Positions 8,792-17,923 of a stretch of 64,000 bases of DNA are shown in pieces. Position 1 is the stretch's first letter, and each line of letters opens with the position of its first letter. Both the position numbers and the translations under genes were made by a program. The notes under the pieces were generated by a model, which saw only the letters and a program-made list of their open reading frames with translations, was not told the origin of the DNA and made no database searches. The stretch is from Bacteroidota bacterium (GTDB lineage: Bacteria > Bacteroidota > Bacteroidia > B-17B0 > Aurantibacillaceae). The DNA lies in NCBI GenBank assembly GCA_021155905.1, contig JAJNBG010000005.1:1-64000 (forward strand). The letters run 5' to 3'.

Positions 8792-10075
8792 ATGAGCACT
8801 TCACTACAAGCCCAAAAAACAAAAGTATCTAAACTTGCTGAAAACATTATCGGCTCCGAGATTATAAAACTAGCCGGAGAAGTGAATGAAAAAATAAAGC
8901 AGGGTGAGAAAATATATAATATGACTATAGGGGATTTTAATCCAAAGGAATTTCCTATCCCTAATGAACTAAAACAATACATTGTTGATGCGTATTTTGA
9001 TGATCAGACAAATTACCCCGCTGCAGATGGTATGTTGGAATTGAGAAATGCTGTTTCAAATTTATTAAAAGAGCGCGGACAATTAGATTATAAAAACGAT
9101 GAAATATTAATTGCCGGTGGTGCAAGACCTGTTATTTACAGCATTTTCAAAGCTTTGGTTGATGCAGGTGAAACTGTTATTTTTGCAGTACCATCCTGGA
9201 ATAACAATCATTACTCCTATTTAAATTTTGCAAAATCAGTTGTGATTGAAGCAACGCCTGAACAAAACTTCATGCCAACGGCGGCAGATATTAAGCCTTA
9301 TATCCAGGAAGCAACGTTATTAGCTTTATGTTCTCCGCAAAATCCAACAGGAACAATTTTCAGTAAAGAAGGACTTGAAGAAATCTGTGATATGATTTTA
9401 GCTGAAAATATTCGTCGCGGACCTGATGCTAAACCAGTGTATCTTATGTATGACCAGATTTACTGGGCATTGACTTTCGGAGAAAATAAACATTATAACC
9501 CCGTTGTATTGCGTCCCGAAATGAAAGCGTATACCGTTTTTGTAGATGGTATTTCTAAATCACTTGCAGCAACAGGCGTAAGAGTAGGGTGGAGTATGGG
9601 TCCAAAAGCCATTATCGATAAAATGAAAGCTATTTTAACGCATGTAGGAGCCTGGGCACCTAAAGCGGAACAAATGGCGAGCGCAAAGTATTTAAATAAT
9701 TTGCCAATGTATGACAAGTTCATTGATGAGCAAAAAATAAAAGTTATTTCCCGCTTAGATGGCTTTTACAAAGGTTTCCAGGATTTGAAGAAAGAAGGGT
9801 TTAAAGTTGACGCCATCACACCGCAGGCAGCCATTTATTTAACCATAAAATTTGATTTGCATGGGATGAAAACAGTTGACGGAAAAGTATTGGAAACAAC
9901 CAAAGATATTACCAAATTTATATTAGATGAGGCTAAACTGGCAGTTGTACCATTTTATGCGTTTGGCGCTTCTGATAATTCACCATGGTACAGGATGTCT
10001 GTTGGAACCTGCAAGATAACAGACGTTGTGGACGTGATTTCCGGTTTAAGAGGCGCTCTTAAAAAATTATCTTAA
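8792..10075 (+). CDS. PLP-dependent class I/II aminotransferase
   Basis: This 427-residue fold-type I aminotransferase probably acts on aspartate or another amino acid. It has YPAADGMLELRNAV, the cofactor-binding GGARPVIYSIF, CSPQNPTGTIF, YDQIYWAL and the Schiff-base lysine Lys256 in DGISKSLAATGVRVGW. The C-terminal YRMSVGTC carries the arginine that binds the substrate carboxylate. No signal peptide is present. The gene is divergent from the phosphatase gene. About 60 bases after its stop lies the large inverted repeat at 10133-10166. Confidence 0.88.
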   Translation: MSTSLQAQKTKVSKLAENIIGSEIIKLAGEVNEKIKQGEKIYNMTIGDFNPKEFPIPNELKQYIVDAYFDDQTNYPAADGMLELRNAVSNLLKERGQLDYKNDEILIAGGARPVIYSIFKALVDAGETVIFAVPSWNNNHYSYLNFAKSVVIEATPEQNFMPTAADIKPYIQEATLLALCSPQNPTGTIFSKEGLEEICDMILAENIRRGPDAKPVYLMYDQIYWALTFGENKHYNPVVLRPEMKAYTVFVDGISKSLAATGVRVGWSMGPKAIIDKMKAILTHVGAWAPKAEQMASAKYLNNLPMYDKFIDEQKIKVISRLDGFYKGFQDLKKEGFKVDAITPQAAIYLTIKFDLHGMKTVDGKVLETTKDITKFILDEAKLAVVPFYAFGASDNSPWYRMSVGTCKITDVVDVISGLRGALKKLS

Positions 10076-10132
10076 TCGTTTTAGGAATACAACTGTACAT
10101 CGGAATTTGACTTTTTTCACACTGCATTATTT

Positions 10133-10166
10133 GATACATTTACTAAAACCTTTTAGTAAATGTATC
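10133..10166. promoter_or_regulatory. Perfect 16-bp-arm inverted repeat at the start of the giant surface-protein gene
   Basis: The arms 10133-10148 and 10151-10166 are perfectly complementary around a 2-base CC centre. The right arm contains the first possible ATG (10160) of the surface-protein gene and ends five bases before the better ATG at 10172. No T-run follows on either strand, so it is a poor rho-independent terminator. It could be an operator for a dimeric regulator or an mRNA hairpin that limits translation initiation. Confidence 0.6.
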
Positions 10167-10171
10167 TTCAA

Positions 10172-13100
10172 ATGAAAAGAATTCTATACTTAACTACACA
10201 ATCTTTCATACATAATAAAGTAAATTCTACCGTACTATTGTTATGTATGTTATTGCCCTTTTGTAATTCCGTTAAAGCGCAATGTACATCAAATGCCACC
10301 AATACAGCAGACGAAGACATCTTTAATGTAACATTAGGTACATTAAATAACACTTCCGGTTGTGCAACAACGGGTGGAACCGGGTCGATACAAAACGAGT
10401 ATTCCAATTATGCGTATGCAGGGTTTCCTGGTGGTGTTCCAACTCTAAACAGGGGATGTACAATACCATTTAGTGTACAAGTTGGAACCTGTGGCGGGAA
10501 TTACAATAATGCTGTTGCCATTTATATTGACTGGAACAATGACGCTGACTTTGTAGATGCCGGTGAAAATGTTTATTTATCTGCTACAACCACCTCAGGC
10601 CCACATACCGAAACGGGAAATATTACCATACCTGCAACAGCCACCTTAGGAAACTGTAAGATGCGTGTGGTAAATTCTGAAACTACACCCGGTTCAATTG
10701 CTCCCTGCGGAACATATAGCTGGGGAGAAACAGAAGATTATTTTATTAATATTGCAAACGGTGGAGGCGTAGCTCCGTATGTAAGTAGTTCAGTAACTCA
10801 ATTAGTTACCGGTTCAATTTCTCAATGTGCAACCTTACAACAGGTTATTTGTATTCCAGTAGTTATGGGAGCCGGTTGCACGGCCGGTAACTTAACTCAA
10901 TTTCAATTAGGAGCAGGGTCAAGTACAAATCTTCCGGCAGATGTTAGTAAGATTCACATTTTTTATACAGGAACAACTAATCTTTATACAGCATCCAATG
11001 AGTTTGTTGTTGGTGGTACTACACCTGCCGGCGCATCAAATACAATTAATGGTTCACAGGCTTTGGTTCCCAATGCAACCAATTATTTTTGGGTTACATA
11101 TGATATGAATAACGGTTCAACTATTGGTGATTTAGTGGACGGTTCCTGCACTCAAATTACTATTGGCGGTGTCAGTCAGGTTCCTTCACTAACCAGTCCT
11201 GCCGGTAGTGGAACAATTGTTACTTGTCCATGTAGTTTTAGTTTAGGTAGTGACGTGACTTTATGCGCACCTTTTACCTATACACTAAATGGCCCTGCCG
11301 GCTTTGATACTTATACCTGGACACCGGGAGGTTCTTCAACACAAAATCTGGTTGTAAGTTCAGTTGGTACTTACACCTGTTCTGCAACTTTAATTAATGG
11401 TGGCTTGGTTACAAATGGAAATTTTAGTTCAGGCAATACAGGTTTTTCAAGTAACTATATTCCCGGGCCCGGCGGAACCTGGGGTCCATTAAGTAATCCC
11501 GGAACTTATTCTGTCACCAACAATCCAAATTCGGCTCACAGTAATTTTTATTCTTTTGGTGATCATACTACAGGAACCGGTAATATGCTGGTTTGTAATG
11601 GATCAGCTGTTGCTAATGATGTTGCCTGGAGTCAGACGATAACCGTTACCCCGAATACCTTTTATAATTTTTCGGCCTGGGTTGCTTCAACTGAAAATAC
11701 ATCTGCGGGAAGTGAAGCGCAATTACAATTCTCCATTAATGGAAGTCTGATTGGTCCTGTCTATAGTGCGCCTTTAACAGGTGCTACATGGGCAAACTTT
11801 TTCGTGAACTGGAATTCAGGTTCTAACACATCCGCTATTATTAAAATTGTGGATCAAAATACATCAGGAGGAGCCAATGACTTTGCTTTAGATGATATTA
11901 ACTTTGAACGTATTTGTACTTATAGTGACGTCATCACAATTAACTCCGGATCAACAGCAACGGTGTCCGTTCCATCAAATACAACAATTTGTAACGGAGG
12001 AACAATGGCAGCTTCAACATTTACAAGCAGTACGGCTGGCGTTACTTATACCTGGTCAAATACAAATGCATCCATAGGTTTGGTCGCTAACGGAACCGGT
12101 AATACGCCAACGTTTACTGCAGTAAATACAGGAACAGCTCCGGTTACGGCTATTATTACGGTAACGCCATCGGTAGGATCCTGTATTGGTACTCCTAAAT
12201 CATATACCTTAACAATAAATCCTAATCCAGTGGTTACAGTTAATAGTCCAACCACTTGTGCCGGAGTAGCCACTATATTAACAGCAAATGGAGCAACCAG
12301 TTATTCCTGGAGCACCGGAGCATCTACTCAAACTATTAGTTCAGCTCCTTTGGTACAAACAGTTTATACAGTCACCGGAACAACGGCTGGTTGCATCGGA
12401 AGCAATACATCAACCGTTTCTGTGAATTCAGCATTAAGTATCATTGTAAATAGTGCTACTATTTGTTCAGGTACGTCAACTGTTTTAACAGCAAGTGGTG
12501 CAACCAATTATACATGGAGCACAGGAGCATCAACTTCAACCATCAGTGTATCCCCGACAACCAATACAGTTTATGCTGTAACAGGCGAAACATCGGGTTG
12601 TACAGGAGCTAATACAGTAGCGGTTACAGTTAATGCAAATCCAACAGTTACAGTTAACAGTCCAACCACTTGTGCCGGAATAGCAACTATCTTAACGGCT
12701 AATGGAGCCACCGGTTATTCATGGAGTACCGGTGCTATCACGCAATCCATCAGTGTATCTCCGTTAACACAAACTATTTATACCGTTACTGGAACAACAT
12801 CGGGTTGCACCGGAAGTATTACGTCTACGGTCTCAGTTAATGCTGCGCTAAGTGTAGCCGTTAATAGTCCAACAATATGTTCCGGAACGCCAACCGTATT
12901 AACAGCAAGCGGAGCAACCAATTATACATGGAGCACCGGAGCAACAACTTCCACAATTAGTATATCGCCAACAAGTACCACTTCTTACTCAGTTATAGGT
13001 GAAACATCCGGATGTCTTGGTACACAGACTGTAAGCATTAATGTCACTTCTAATCCAACGGTTTTAATAAATAGCCCAACTATTTGTGCCGGTTCTTCAA

Positions 13101-15565
13101 CTGTTTTAACAGCGAGTGGGGCAACCAATTACACATGGAGCACGGGAGCAGCAACATCAACCATTAGTGTATCTCCAACCGGCAATACTATATATACATT
13201 AACCGGAGAAACATCAGGTTGTACAGGTAATGCTACAACAACAGTTGTTGTAAATTCATTGCCTGTTATAGGTGTTAGCAATGCAACGGTTTGTGCAGGA
13301 AGCTCAGCCATATTAACTGCCAATGGTGGAACAAGTTATACATGGTCGCCGGGACTAATAAGCGGCACTTCGGTAACCGTTACTCCTGGCATAACAACGG
13401 TTTATTCGGTTACAGGCTCTGATGGTTTTTGCGCGAACGTCGGTACTGGAACAGTGGTAGTAACACCATGTTCAAGCCCTTGTACCTTCACCTTAGCCAA
13501 TGATGTATCTCTTTGTACACCTCTGAGTTATACGATCAATGGTCCAGTGGGATTTGCCTCCTATTCATGGACACCCGGAGGTGCTACGACTCAAAACTTA
13601 GTGGTTACTACACCGGGCACTTATACTTGTACAGCTTTTATGTACAGTAATGACCTGGTAGTAAATGGCAACTTCAGTGCAGGTAATACCGGGTTCTCTA
13701 CAAATTATTCGTTAGGTGCCGGTGGATCATTTGGTCCACTAACCAATCCGGGAACTTATGCCACTACAACAAGCCCAAATTTGGTACATACTAATTTTGC
13801 AGCATTCGGTGATCATACAACAGGAACAGGGAGTATGATGGTTTGCAACGGATCAACGGTTGCCAATGATATTGTGTGGAGTCAGACCATTACAGTAACA
13901 CCAAATACCAATTATAATTTTTCAGCATGGGTAGCGTCTGCCTGGGGGCCATTAACTGCAGGACAGGAAGCTCAATTACAGTTTTCTATTAATAGCACGT
14001 TAGTAGGCTCAGTATTTAATGCGCCGCTTACTGCCGGTAGCTGGTCTAACTTTGCCGTTAACTGGAATTCAGGAGCAAGTACATCTGCTGTTATCACCAT
14101 TGTGGATCAAAACATTGTAGCATCCGGTGCCAATGATTTTGCAATCGATGATATTTTCTTTCAACAAATTTGTTCTCATTCAGACGAGATCACCATTAAT
14201 GGTATTGCAACTCCAACGGTTACTGCCAGCGCAATCACTTCGGTTATTTGTTCCGGTAGTTCAACAACTTTAAATGCTGGTGGAGCATCTACCTATACAT
14301 GGACCAGTGGTGTGACTAATGGCGCAGCATTTTCACCAACGACAACAGCAACTTATACAGTAACAGGAACCTCTGTGGCGGGTTGTACAAATACGGCTGT
14401 TCAAACCATTACGGTAAATGCGGTTCCAACCATTACAGTAAATAATGCAACTTTATGTTCCGGTACATCAACTGTTTTAACCGCCTCAGGGACAGCGGCA
14501 AGCTTTACCTGGATGCCAGGCAGTATAACAACATCAACTCTTAATGTGTCGCCATTGAGTACGACTATTTATACGGTAACAGGAACATCTAACGGTTGCT
14601 CTAACACTAATACTGCTACGGTTAATATAAATGCTGTACCAACCTTGACGGTAAATAATCCAACCATATGCTCCGGAAATTCGGTGGCTTTAACGGCAAC
14701 GCCATCTGTTATAGGTGGTACATATGCCTGGTTACCGGGAAGTCAAACAACATCAATCATTTCTGTAACACCTGCTACAACAACCAGTTATTCAGTAACA
14801 TATTCGGTAAATGGATGTACAGTTGGAGCCACATCTATGGTATCAGTTAATAATACGCCGAGTGTTAGTGTTTCTTCGGCAACGGTATGTCAGGGAAAAA
14901 CAGCAATACTCATAGCGACACCGTCAGCCGGAGGTGGTACTTATTCCTGGAGTGCAGGAGGACAAACAATACCATCTATTTCAGAAACACCGACAGCAAC
15001 AACTGTTTATGGTGTATTGTATTCCTTGAATGGTTGTACAACTACTGCAACCGGTACTATGATAGTAAATCCGAATCCCATTTTATTATTGAGTCCGTCA
15101 GCGAGTACTGTCTCTTCCCTGGAAACAGTAAATATTACAGCATCGGGTGGGGGAACCTACAACTGGAGCACCGGAGAAACAGGAACAACCATCTCGGTTA
15201 ATCCACAACACACAACAACCTATTGCGCTACCGTAACTACATCAGCAGGTTGTGTAAATGATGTGTGTATCAATATTACTGTGAAGGAAGAGTCTAATCT
15301 ATATATTCCAAATGTTTTTACCCCAAATGAGGATGGCGTTAATGATGTCTTTTATACTTCAGGTCATAATATCATTAGCTATAGCCTGATTATATTTAAC
15401 CGTTGGGGAGAGAAATTATTTTCTTCAGACGATATTTTGAAAGGCTGGGATGGTAGCTTTGGAGGAAAAATAGTTCCTGATGGTGTTTATGTGTATGTAT
15501 TAGACGCTAAAGGAGCGGATGAGACGATTTATAAAAAAGCCGGTCACATTACATTATTTAAGTAG
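10172..15565 (+). CDS. Giant repetitive T9SS-exported surface protein (type B sorting domain)
   Basis: The protein has about 1,797 residues and is probably an adhesin or matrix protein on the cell surface. ATG 10172 gives a signal peptide (MKRILYLTTQSF to SVKAQ); ATG 10160 would add four residues and lies inside a hairpin. Order of domains: a GEVED domain (DWNNDADFVDAGENV to GETEDYFINI, about 40-195); a barrel-like region; a Cys-rich plus lectin-like module (about 355-590); six Ig-like repeats (about 685-1100); a second copy of the module (about 1105-1345); about five more Ig-like repeats; and a C-terminal CHU_C/gliding-motility type B sorting domain (VFTPNEDGVNDVF, FNRWGEKLF, WDGSFGGKIVPDGVYVYVL). 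It is very rich in Thr, Ser, Gly and Val. PNGase F-like follows 97 bases later. Confidence 0.9.
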   Translation: MKRILYLTTQSFIHNKVNSTVLLLCMLLPFCNSVKAQCTSNATNTADEDIFNVTLGTLNNTSGCATTGGTGSIQNEYSNYAYAGFPGGVPTLNRGCTIPFSVQVGTCGGNYNNAVAIYIDWNNDADFVDAGENVYLSATTTSGPHTETGNITIPATATLGNCKMRVVNSETTPGSIAPCGTYSWGETEDYFINIANGGGVAPYVSSSVTQLVTGSISQCATLQQVICIPVVMGAGCTAGNLTQFQLGAGSSTNLPADVSKIHIFYTGTTNLYTASNEFVVGGTTPAGASNTINGSQALVPNATNYFWVTYDMNNGSTIGDLVDGSCTQITIGGVSQVPSLTSPAGSGTIVTCPCSFSLGSDVTLCAPFTYTLNGPAGFDTYTWTPGGSSTQNLVVSSVGTYTCSATLINGGLVTNGNFSSGNTGFSSNYIPGPGGTWGPLSNPGTYSVTNNPNSAHSNFYSFGDHTTGTGNMLVCNGSAVANDVAWSQTITVTPNTFYNFSAWVASTENTSAGSEAQLQFSINGSLIGPVYSAPLTGATWANFFVNWNSGSNTSAIIKIVDQNTSGGANDFALDDINFERICTYSDVITINSGSTATVSVPSNTTICNGGTMAASTFTSSTAGVTYTWSNTNASIGLVANGTGNTPTFTAVNTGTAPVTAIITVTPSVGSCIGTPKSYTLTINPNPVVTVNSPTTCAGVATILTANGATSYSWSTGASTQTISSAPLVQTVYTVTGTTAGCIGSNTSTVSVNSALSIIVNSATICSGTSTVLTASGATNYTWSTGASTSTISVSPTTNTVYAVTGETSGCTGANTVAVTVNANPTVTVNSPTTCAGIATILTANGATGYSWSTGAITQSISVSPLTQTIYTVTGTTSGCTGSITSTVSVNAALSVAVNSPTICSGTPTVLTASGATNYTWSTGATTSTISISPTSTTSYSVIGETSGCLGTQTVSINVTSNPTVLINSPTICAGSSTVLTASGATNYTWSTGAATSTISVSPTGNTIYTLTGETSGCTGNATTTVVVNSLPVIGVSNATVCAGSSAILTANGGTSYTWSPGLISGTSVTVTPGITTVYSVTGSDGFCANVGTGTVVVTPCSSPCTFTLANDVSLCTPLSYTINGPVGFASYSWTPGGATTQNLVVTTPGTYTCTAFMYSNDLVVNGNFSAGNTGFSTNYSLGAGGSFGPLTNPGTYATTTSPNLVHTNFAAFGDHTTGTGSMMVCNGSTVANDIVWSQTITVTPNTNYNFSAWVASAWGPLTAGQEAQLQFSINSTLVGSVFNAPLTAGSWSNFAVNWNSGASTSAVITIVDQNIVASGANDFAIDDIFFQQICSHSDEITINGIATPTVTASAITSVICSGSSTTLNAGGASTYTWTSGVTNGAAFSPTTTATYTVTGTSVAGCTNTAVQTITVNAVPTITVNNATLCSGTSTVLTASGTAASFTWMPGSITTSTLNVSPLSTTIYTVTGTSNGCSNTNTATVNINAVPTLTVNNPTICSGNSVALTATPSVIGGTYAWLPGSQTTSIISVTPATTTSYSVTYSVNGCTVGATSMVSVNNTPSVSVSSATVCQGKTAILIATPSAGGGTYSWSAGGQTIPSISETPTATTVYGVLYSLNGCTTTATGTMIVNPNPILLLSPSASTVSSLETVNITASGGGTYNWSTGETGTTISVNPQHTTTYCATVTTSAGCVNDVCINITVKEESNLYIPNVFTPNEDGVNDVFYTSGHNIISYSLIIFNRWGEKLFSSDDILKGWDGSFGGKIVPDGVYVYVLDAKGADETIYKKAGHITLFK
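11231..11946 (+). repeat. Duplicated approximately 240-residue module, copy 1 (inside the surface protein)
   Basis: This region encodes a Cys-rich strand (DVTLCAPFTYTLNGPAGF), a WTPGG turn and a jelly-roll-like stretch (FGDHTTGTGNMLVCNGS to NDFALDDINF). It recurs at 13481-14203 with high similarity, including VANDVAWSQTITVTPNT and NWNSG. The layout resembles carbohydrate-binding jelly-roll modules, but no function is shown. Confidence 0.8.
12226..13470 (+). repeat. Tandem array of six Ig-like repeats, about 205-210 bases each
   Basis: Each unit encodes about 68-70 residues of the form VNSPTxCAGxxTxLTAxGATxYxWSTG, a string of Ser/Thr-rich strands, then YxVTGxTSGCxG and a V-rich strand. Two cysteines per unit may pair. 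Units 1 and 3 are most alike (TTCAGxATILTANGAT) and units 2, 4 and 5 are most alike (SATICSG or SPTICxG, TVLTASGATNYTWSTGA), while unit 6 is degenerate. This suggests expansion partly by copying a two-unit block. Confidence 0.85.
13481..14203 (+). repeat. Duplicated approximately 240-residue module, copy 2 (inside the surface protein)
   Basis: This is the second copy of the module at 11231-11946: DVSLCTPLSYTINGPVGF, WTPGG, FGDHTTGTGSMMVCNGS, WSQTITVTPNTNYNFSAW and NDFAIDDIFF. It ends in the same Ser-Asp-Glu/Val-Ile-Thr-Ile pattern. It separates the first Ig-like array from the second, more diverged one. Confidence 0.8.
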
Positions 15566-15662
15566 ACAAATCTTCTAGAGATTATAGGCTTACAATAATT
15601 AATTGGTTTTTATATGGAAGTTTTGTTCGATTTAACTATTTTTACTAAAACAATTTAGAGAA

Positions 15663-17612
15663 ATGAAAAAGATTCTGTTCTGTCTGCTAATCGGTATTTG
15701 CTCGCTGCCGGAAATAAAAGCGAATCCCGGCGATACCACGTGGGTAACCGTCTACAATCTACGTAAAATCACACAATGGGGTAACTACGACACTTCTGCG
15801 GTTCTTCCTACCGGAAAAACGTTCAGGAAAATTCGTCTGCATTATATACTGGGACGTTATGCGTGCCCTTCAGGCACACAGTATTGCGGGTCATGGGACT
15901 ATACAACACAGGTTTACGTTAAACCTCCCACAGCAGATACAGTTGAAATAGCGAGAGTGATTACTCCTTATGCTACAGATTGGCTTACCACTAACCGGAC
16001 TCACGACTTTACCGTTGATGTCACCGATTATGCCTCTGTTCTGAGTGGGAATCTTGATTTCAGATACAAATACGATGGTTATTCCTGGGGTTTTACACTG
16101 ACGTTAAAATTAGAAATGATAGAAGGGACTCCAGCAATGGAAGCCTTGTCGGTTAAAAATATTTATGACGGTTATTATGCATATGGTAACACATCTTCAC
16201 CCATTGAAAATTATTTAATAGCAAAACCATTCCTGTACAACTCTCCTGTTGCCAAAGCATTTGTAAAAAATACAATCAGCGGACATGGATCTGACGATAA
16301 TGGTTGCGGAGAATTTTGCAGTAAATATTATGATTTGAAAATAAACGGTTCTCCTGTTTCTCAAAAGCAATTATGGAAAAGCGATTGCGGATTAAACGAC
16401 ATTTCTCCTCAAACCGGAACCTGGCTTTATGAACGGGCGAACTGGTGTCCAGGTCAAATTGTTTACCCAATCAATCATGATATTTCGAGTTTAACCGCGC
16501 CTGCTTCAAACTTTTCTGTCGATATTGATATGGAGCCTTACACTTCACCAACTCAATCAAATGCGGGAGGCTATAACATTGTGTCTCAGTTAATTTCGTA
16601 TGGCGCGCCAAGTTTCAGTACCGACGTTTCAATAGAGGATATCATATCACCCAACAACAATCCGAATTATATACGTTCCAATAATATCTGCGCGAATCCA
16701 AAAATTAAAATAAAAAACACCGGTACAAATCCCGTGACGCAGGTTGTATTTAATTACAATGTTACCGGAGGATCTGTTTCTACCTATACATGGACCGGTA
16801 ATTTGAATTTTTTGGAGGAAACTATAGTAGAACTTGGACCAACTTCACCTTTATATAATGGTAATCTCACCAATCAGTTCAATGTGGAAATTGCCCAGGT
16901 TAATAGCAGTACGGGAGACGAAAATACTTTTAATAACACTTATAAATCCATCTATAATTCGGTAAAGGTTTATCCAAACCAGTTCATTGTCAATTTTTTC
17001 ACAAACGCGGCAACAAGCGCCATAAACCCCGGTTTTAATGAAGCGCACTGGACCATTAAGGATGTGAACGGAAATATTGTAGCCAGCAGAATTAATAACC
17101 TAAATAGTAAATCATTCAAGGATACTGTGAATTTACCGGACGGCTGCTATACGTTTACCATGGATGATGACGGATGTGACGGATTATCCTGGTGGGCCTA
17201 TCAATACTATAATCCTAATCCCGGCAATGGTTCTGTAAAGTTTACAAAACTGGGAATACCGGTAGTGCTCAAAAATTTTAACGGTGATTTTGGCTGCCAG
17301 ACCAGCGAGCGTTTTATGACCAGCAGTACTATCACATCTATACATGAAAGTGCCTTAAAATCATCGCTCGAATTATTTCCCAATCCTGCAGCTTCGACCA
17401 TTTATTTATCTTTGGAAGTAACAAAATCTCAAACTGTAAATTACAGTATTGTGGATGTGGCTGGTAAAGTGATAAGAACAGGGGAGTTGAATTCAGCTAG
17501 TTCTGACGTTTATCCGGTGAATATTGAAGGTTTACCTTCCGGTATGTATTTTATGAACTGCCGGTTTGAAAACGCTGAACCGGTTACCCGAAAATTTGTG
17601 GTTAATCAATAA
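15663..17612 (+). CDS. PNGase F-like N-glycan amidase with T9SS type A sorting domain
   Basis: This 649-residue exported protein contains the two-domain fold of peptide-N-glycosidase F, which cleaves N-glycans from asparagine. A signal peptide covers 1-20 (cleavage near IKA). The N-domain has CGSWDY with Asp79, matching the catalytic Asp60 of the Elizabethkingia enzyme. The C-domain has NGCGEFCSKYYDLKING with Glu217, matching Glu206, and GTWLYERANWCPG. The site matching Glu118 appears to be Asp138, a conservative change. After about residue 320 come Ig-like regions and then a T9SS type A domain (LELFPNPAASTIYL to TRKFVVNQ). Alignment is from memory. It lies just downstream of the giant adhesin, possibly as surface glycoprotein-handling cargo. 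Confidence 0.85.
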   Translation: MKKILFCLLIGICSLPEIKANPGDTTWVTVYNLRKITQWGNYDTSAVLPTGKTFRKIRLHYILGRYACPSGTQYCGSWDYTTQVYVKPPTADTVEIARVITPYATDWLTTNRTHDFTVDVTDYASVLSGNLDFRYKYDGYSWGFTLTLKLEMIEGTPAMEALSVKNIYDGYYAYGNTSSPIENYLIAKPFLYNSPVAKAFVKNTISGHGSDDNGCGEFCSKYYDLKINGSPVSQKQLWKSDCGLNDISPQTGTWLYERANWCPGQIVYPINHDISSLTAPASNFSVDIDMEPYTSPTQSNAGGYNIVSQLISYGAPSFSTDVSIEDIISPNNNPNYIRSNNICANPKIKIKNTGTNPVTQVVFNYNVTGGSVSTYTWTGNLNFLEETIVELGPTSPLYNGNLTNQFNVEIAQVNSSTGDENTFNNTYKSIYNSVKVYPNQFIVNFFTNAATSAINPGFNEAHWTIKDVNGNIVASRINNLNSKSFKDTVNLPDGCYTFTMDDDGCDGLSWWAYQYYNPNPGNGSVKFTKLGIPVVLKNFNGDFGCQTSERFMTSSTITSIHESALKSSLELFPNPAASTIYLSLEVTKSQTVNYSIVDVAGKVIRTGELNSASSDVYPVNIEGLPSGMYFMNCRFENAEPVTRKFVVNQ

Positions 17613-17693
17613 CAGATTGGTATATATTTTAAGAACAGACTAATTAATTACATAAAATTCAGCTAAAAAAAGAGGATTAATTGTGAATAACTA

Positions 17694-17723
17694 TTGTTTG
17701 TTTAACAAAATGTGTTATATTTG
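17694..17723 (+). promoter_or_regulatory. Bacteroidota-type promoter of rpsO-pnp
   Basis: TTG at 17694-17696 is followed after 19 bases by TATATTTG at 17716-17723, matching the TTG-N19-TAnnTTTG consensus of Bacteroidota. Transcription would start near 17730, about 30 bases before the rpsO ATG. The promoter looks intact although rpsO is broken. Confidence 0.7.
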
Positions 17724-17760
17724 TAGCCCTATTTAAAGATAACATTAAAAGAAGAATAAC

Positions 17761-17900
17761 ATGTATTTAACATCAGAAGTAAAGAAAGACATTTTTAAAA
17801 AACACGGTGGTAGCGATAAAAACACTTATTGGATTACCTGAAGAACACAGACATTATGCGTTACCGTGCGGTTATTAAAGTATTAGATATCCGTAAATAA
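17761..17900 (+). pseudogene. rpsO: Ribosomal protein S15 gene with internal deletion
   Basis: Translation from ATG 17761 gives MYLTSEVKKDIFKKHGGSDK plus a few residues, the start of S15, and hits TGA at 17839. The end of S15 (LLDYLKNTDIMRYRAVIKVL, then DIRK and TAA at 17898-17900) is present from 17826 but in another frame. With an intact length of 89 residues as in relatives, about 43 codons are missing, corresponding to a deletion near 130 bases. The 16S rRNA-binding middle of S15 is lost. The gene occupies its conserved place before pnp and retains a promoter and terminator. S15 is dispensable in E. coli but with growth defects, so either this strain lost it, another copy exists, or the assembly collapsed here. 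Confidence 0.88.
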
Positions 17901-17923
17901 TAATGGATTTTTGTTAAGATTAA

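Noticed and set aside
10133-10166. Rho-independent terminator of the aminotransferase
   Set aside because: The stem is strong but no T-run follows on either strand; a regulatory role is more likely.
12226-13470. Possible CRISPR array because of regular DNA repeats
   Set aside because: Units are about 205 bases, translate in one open frame, and have no spacer structure or cas genes.
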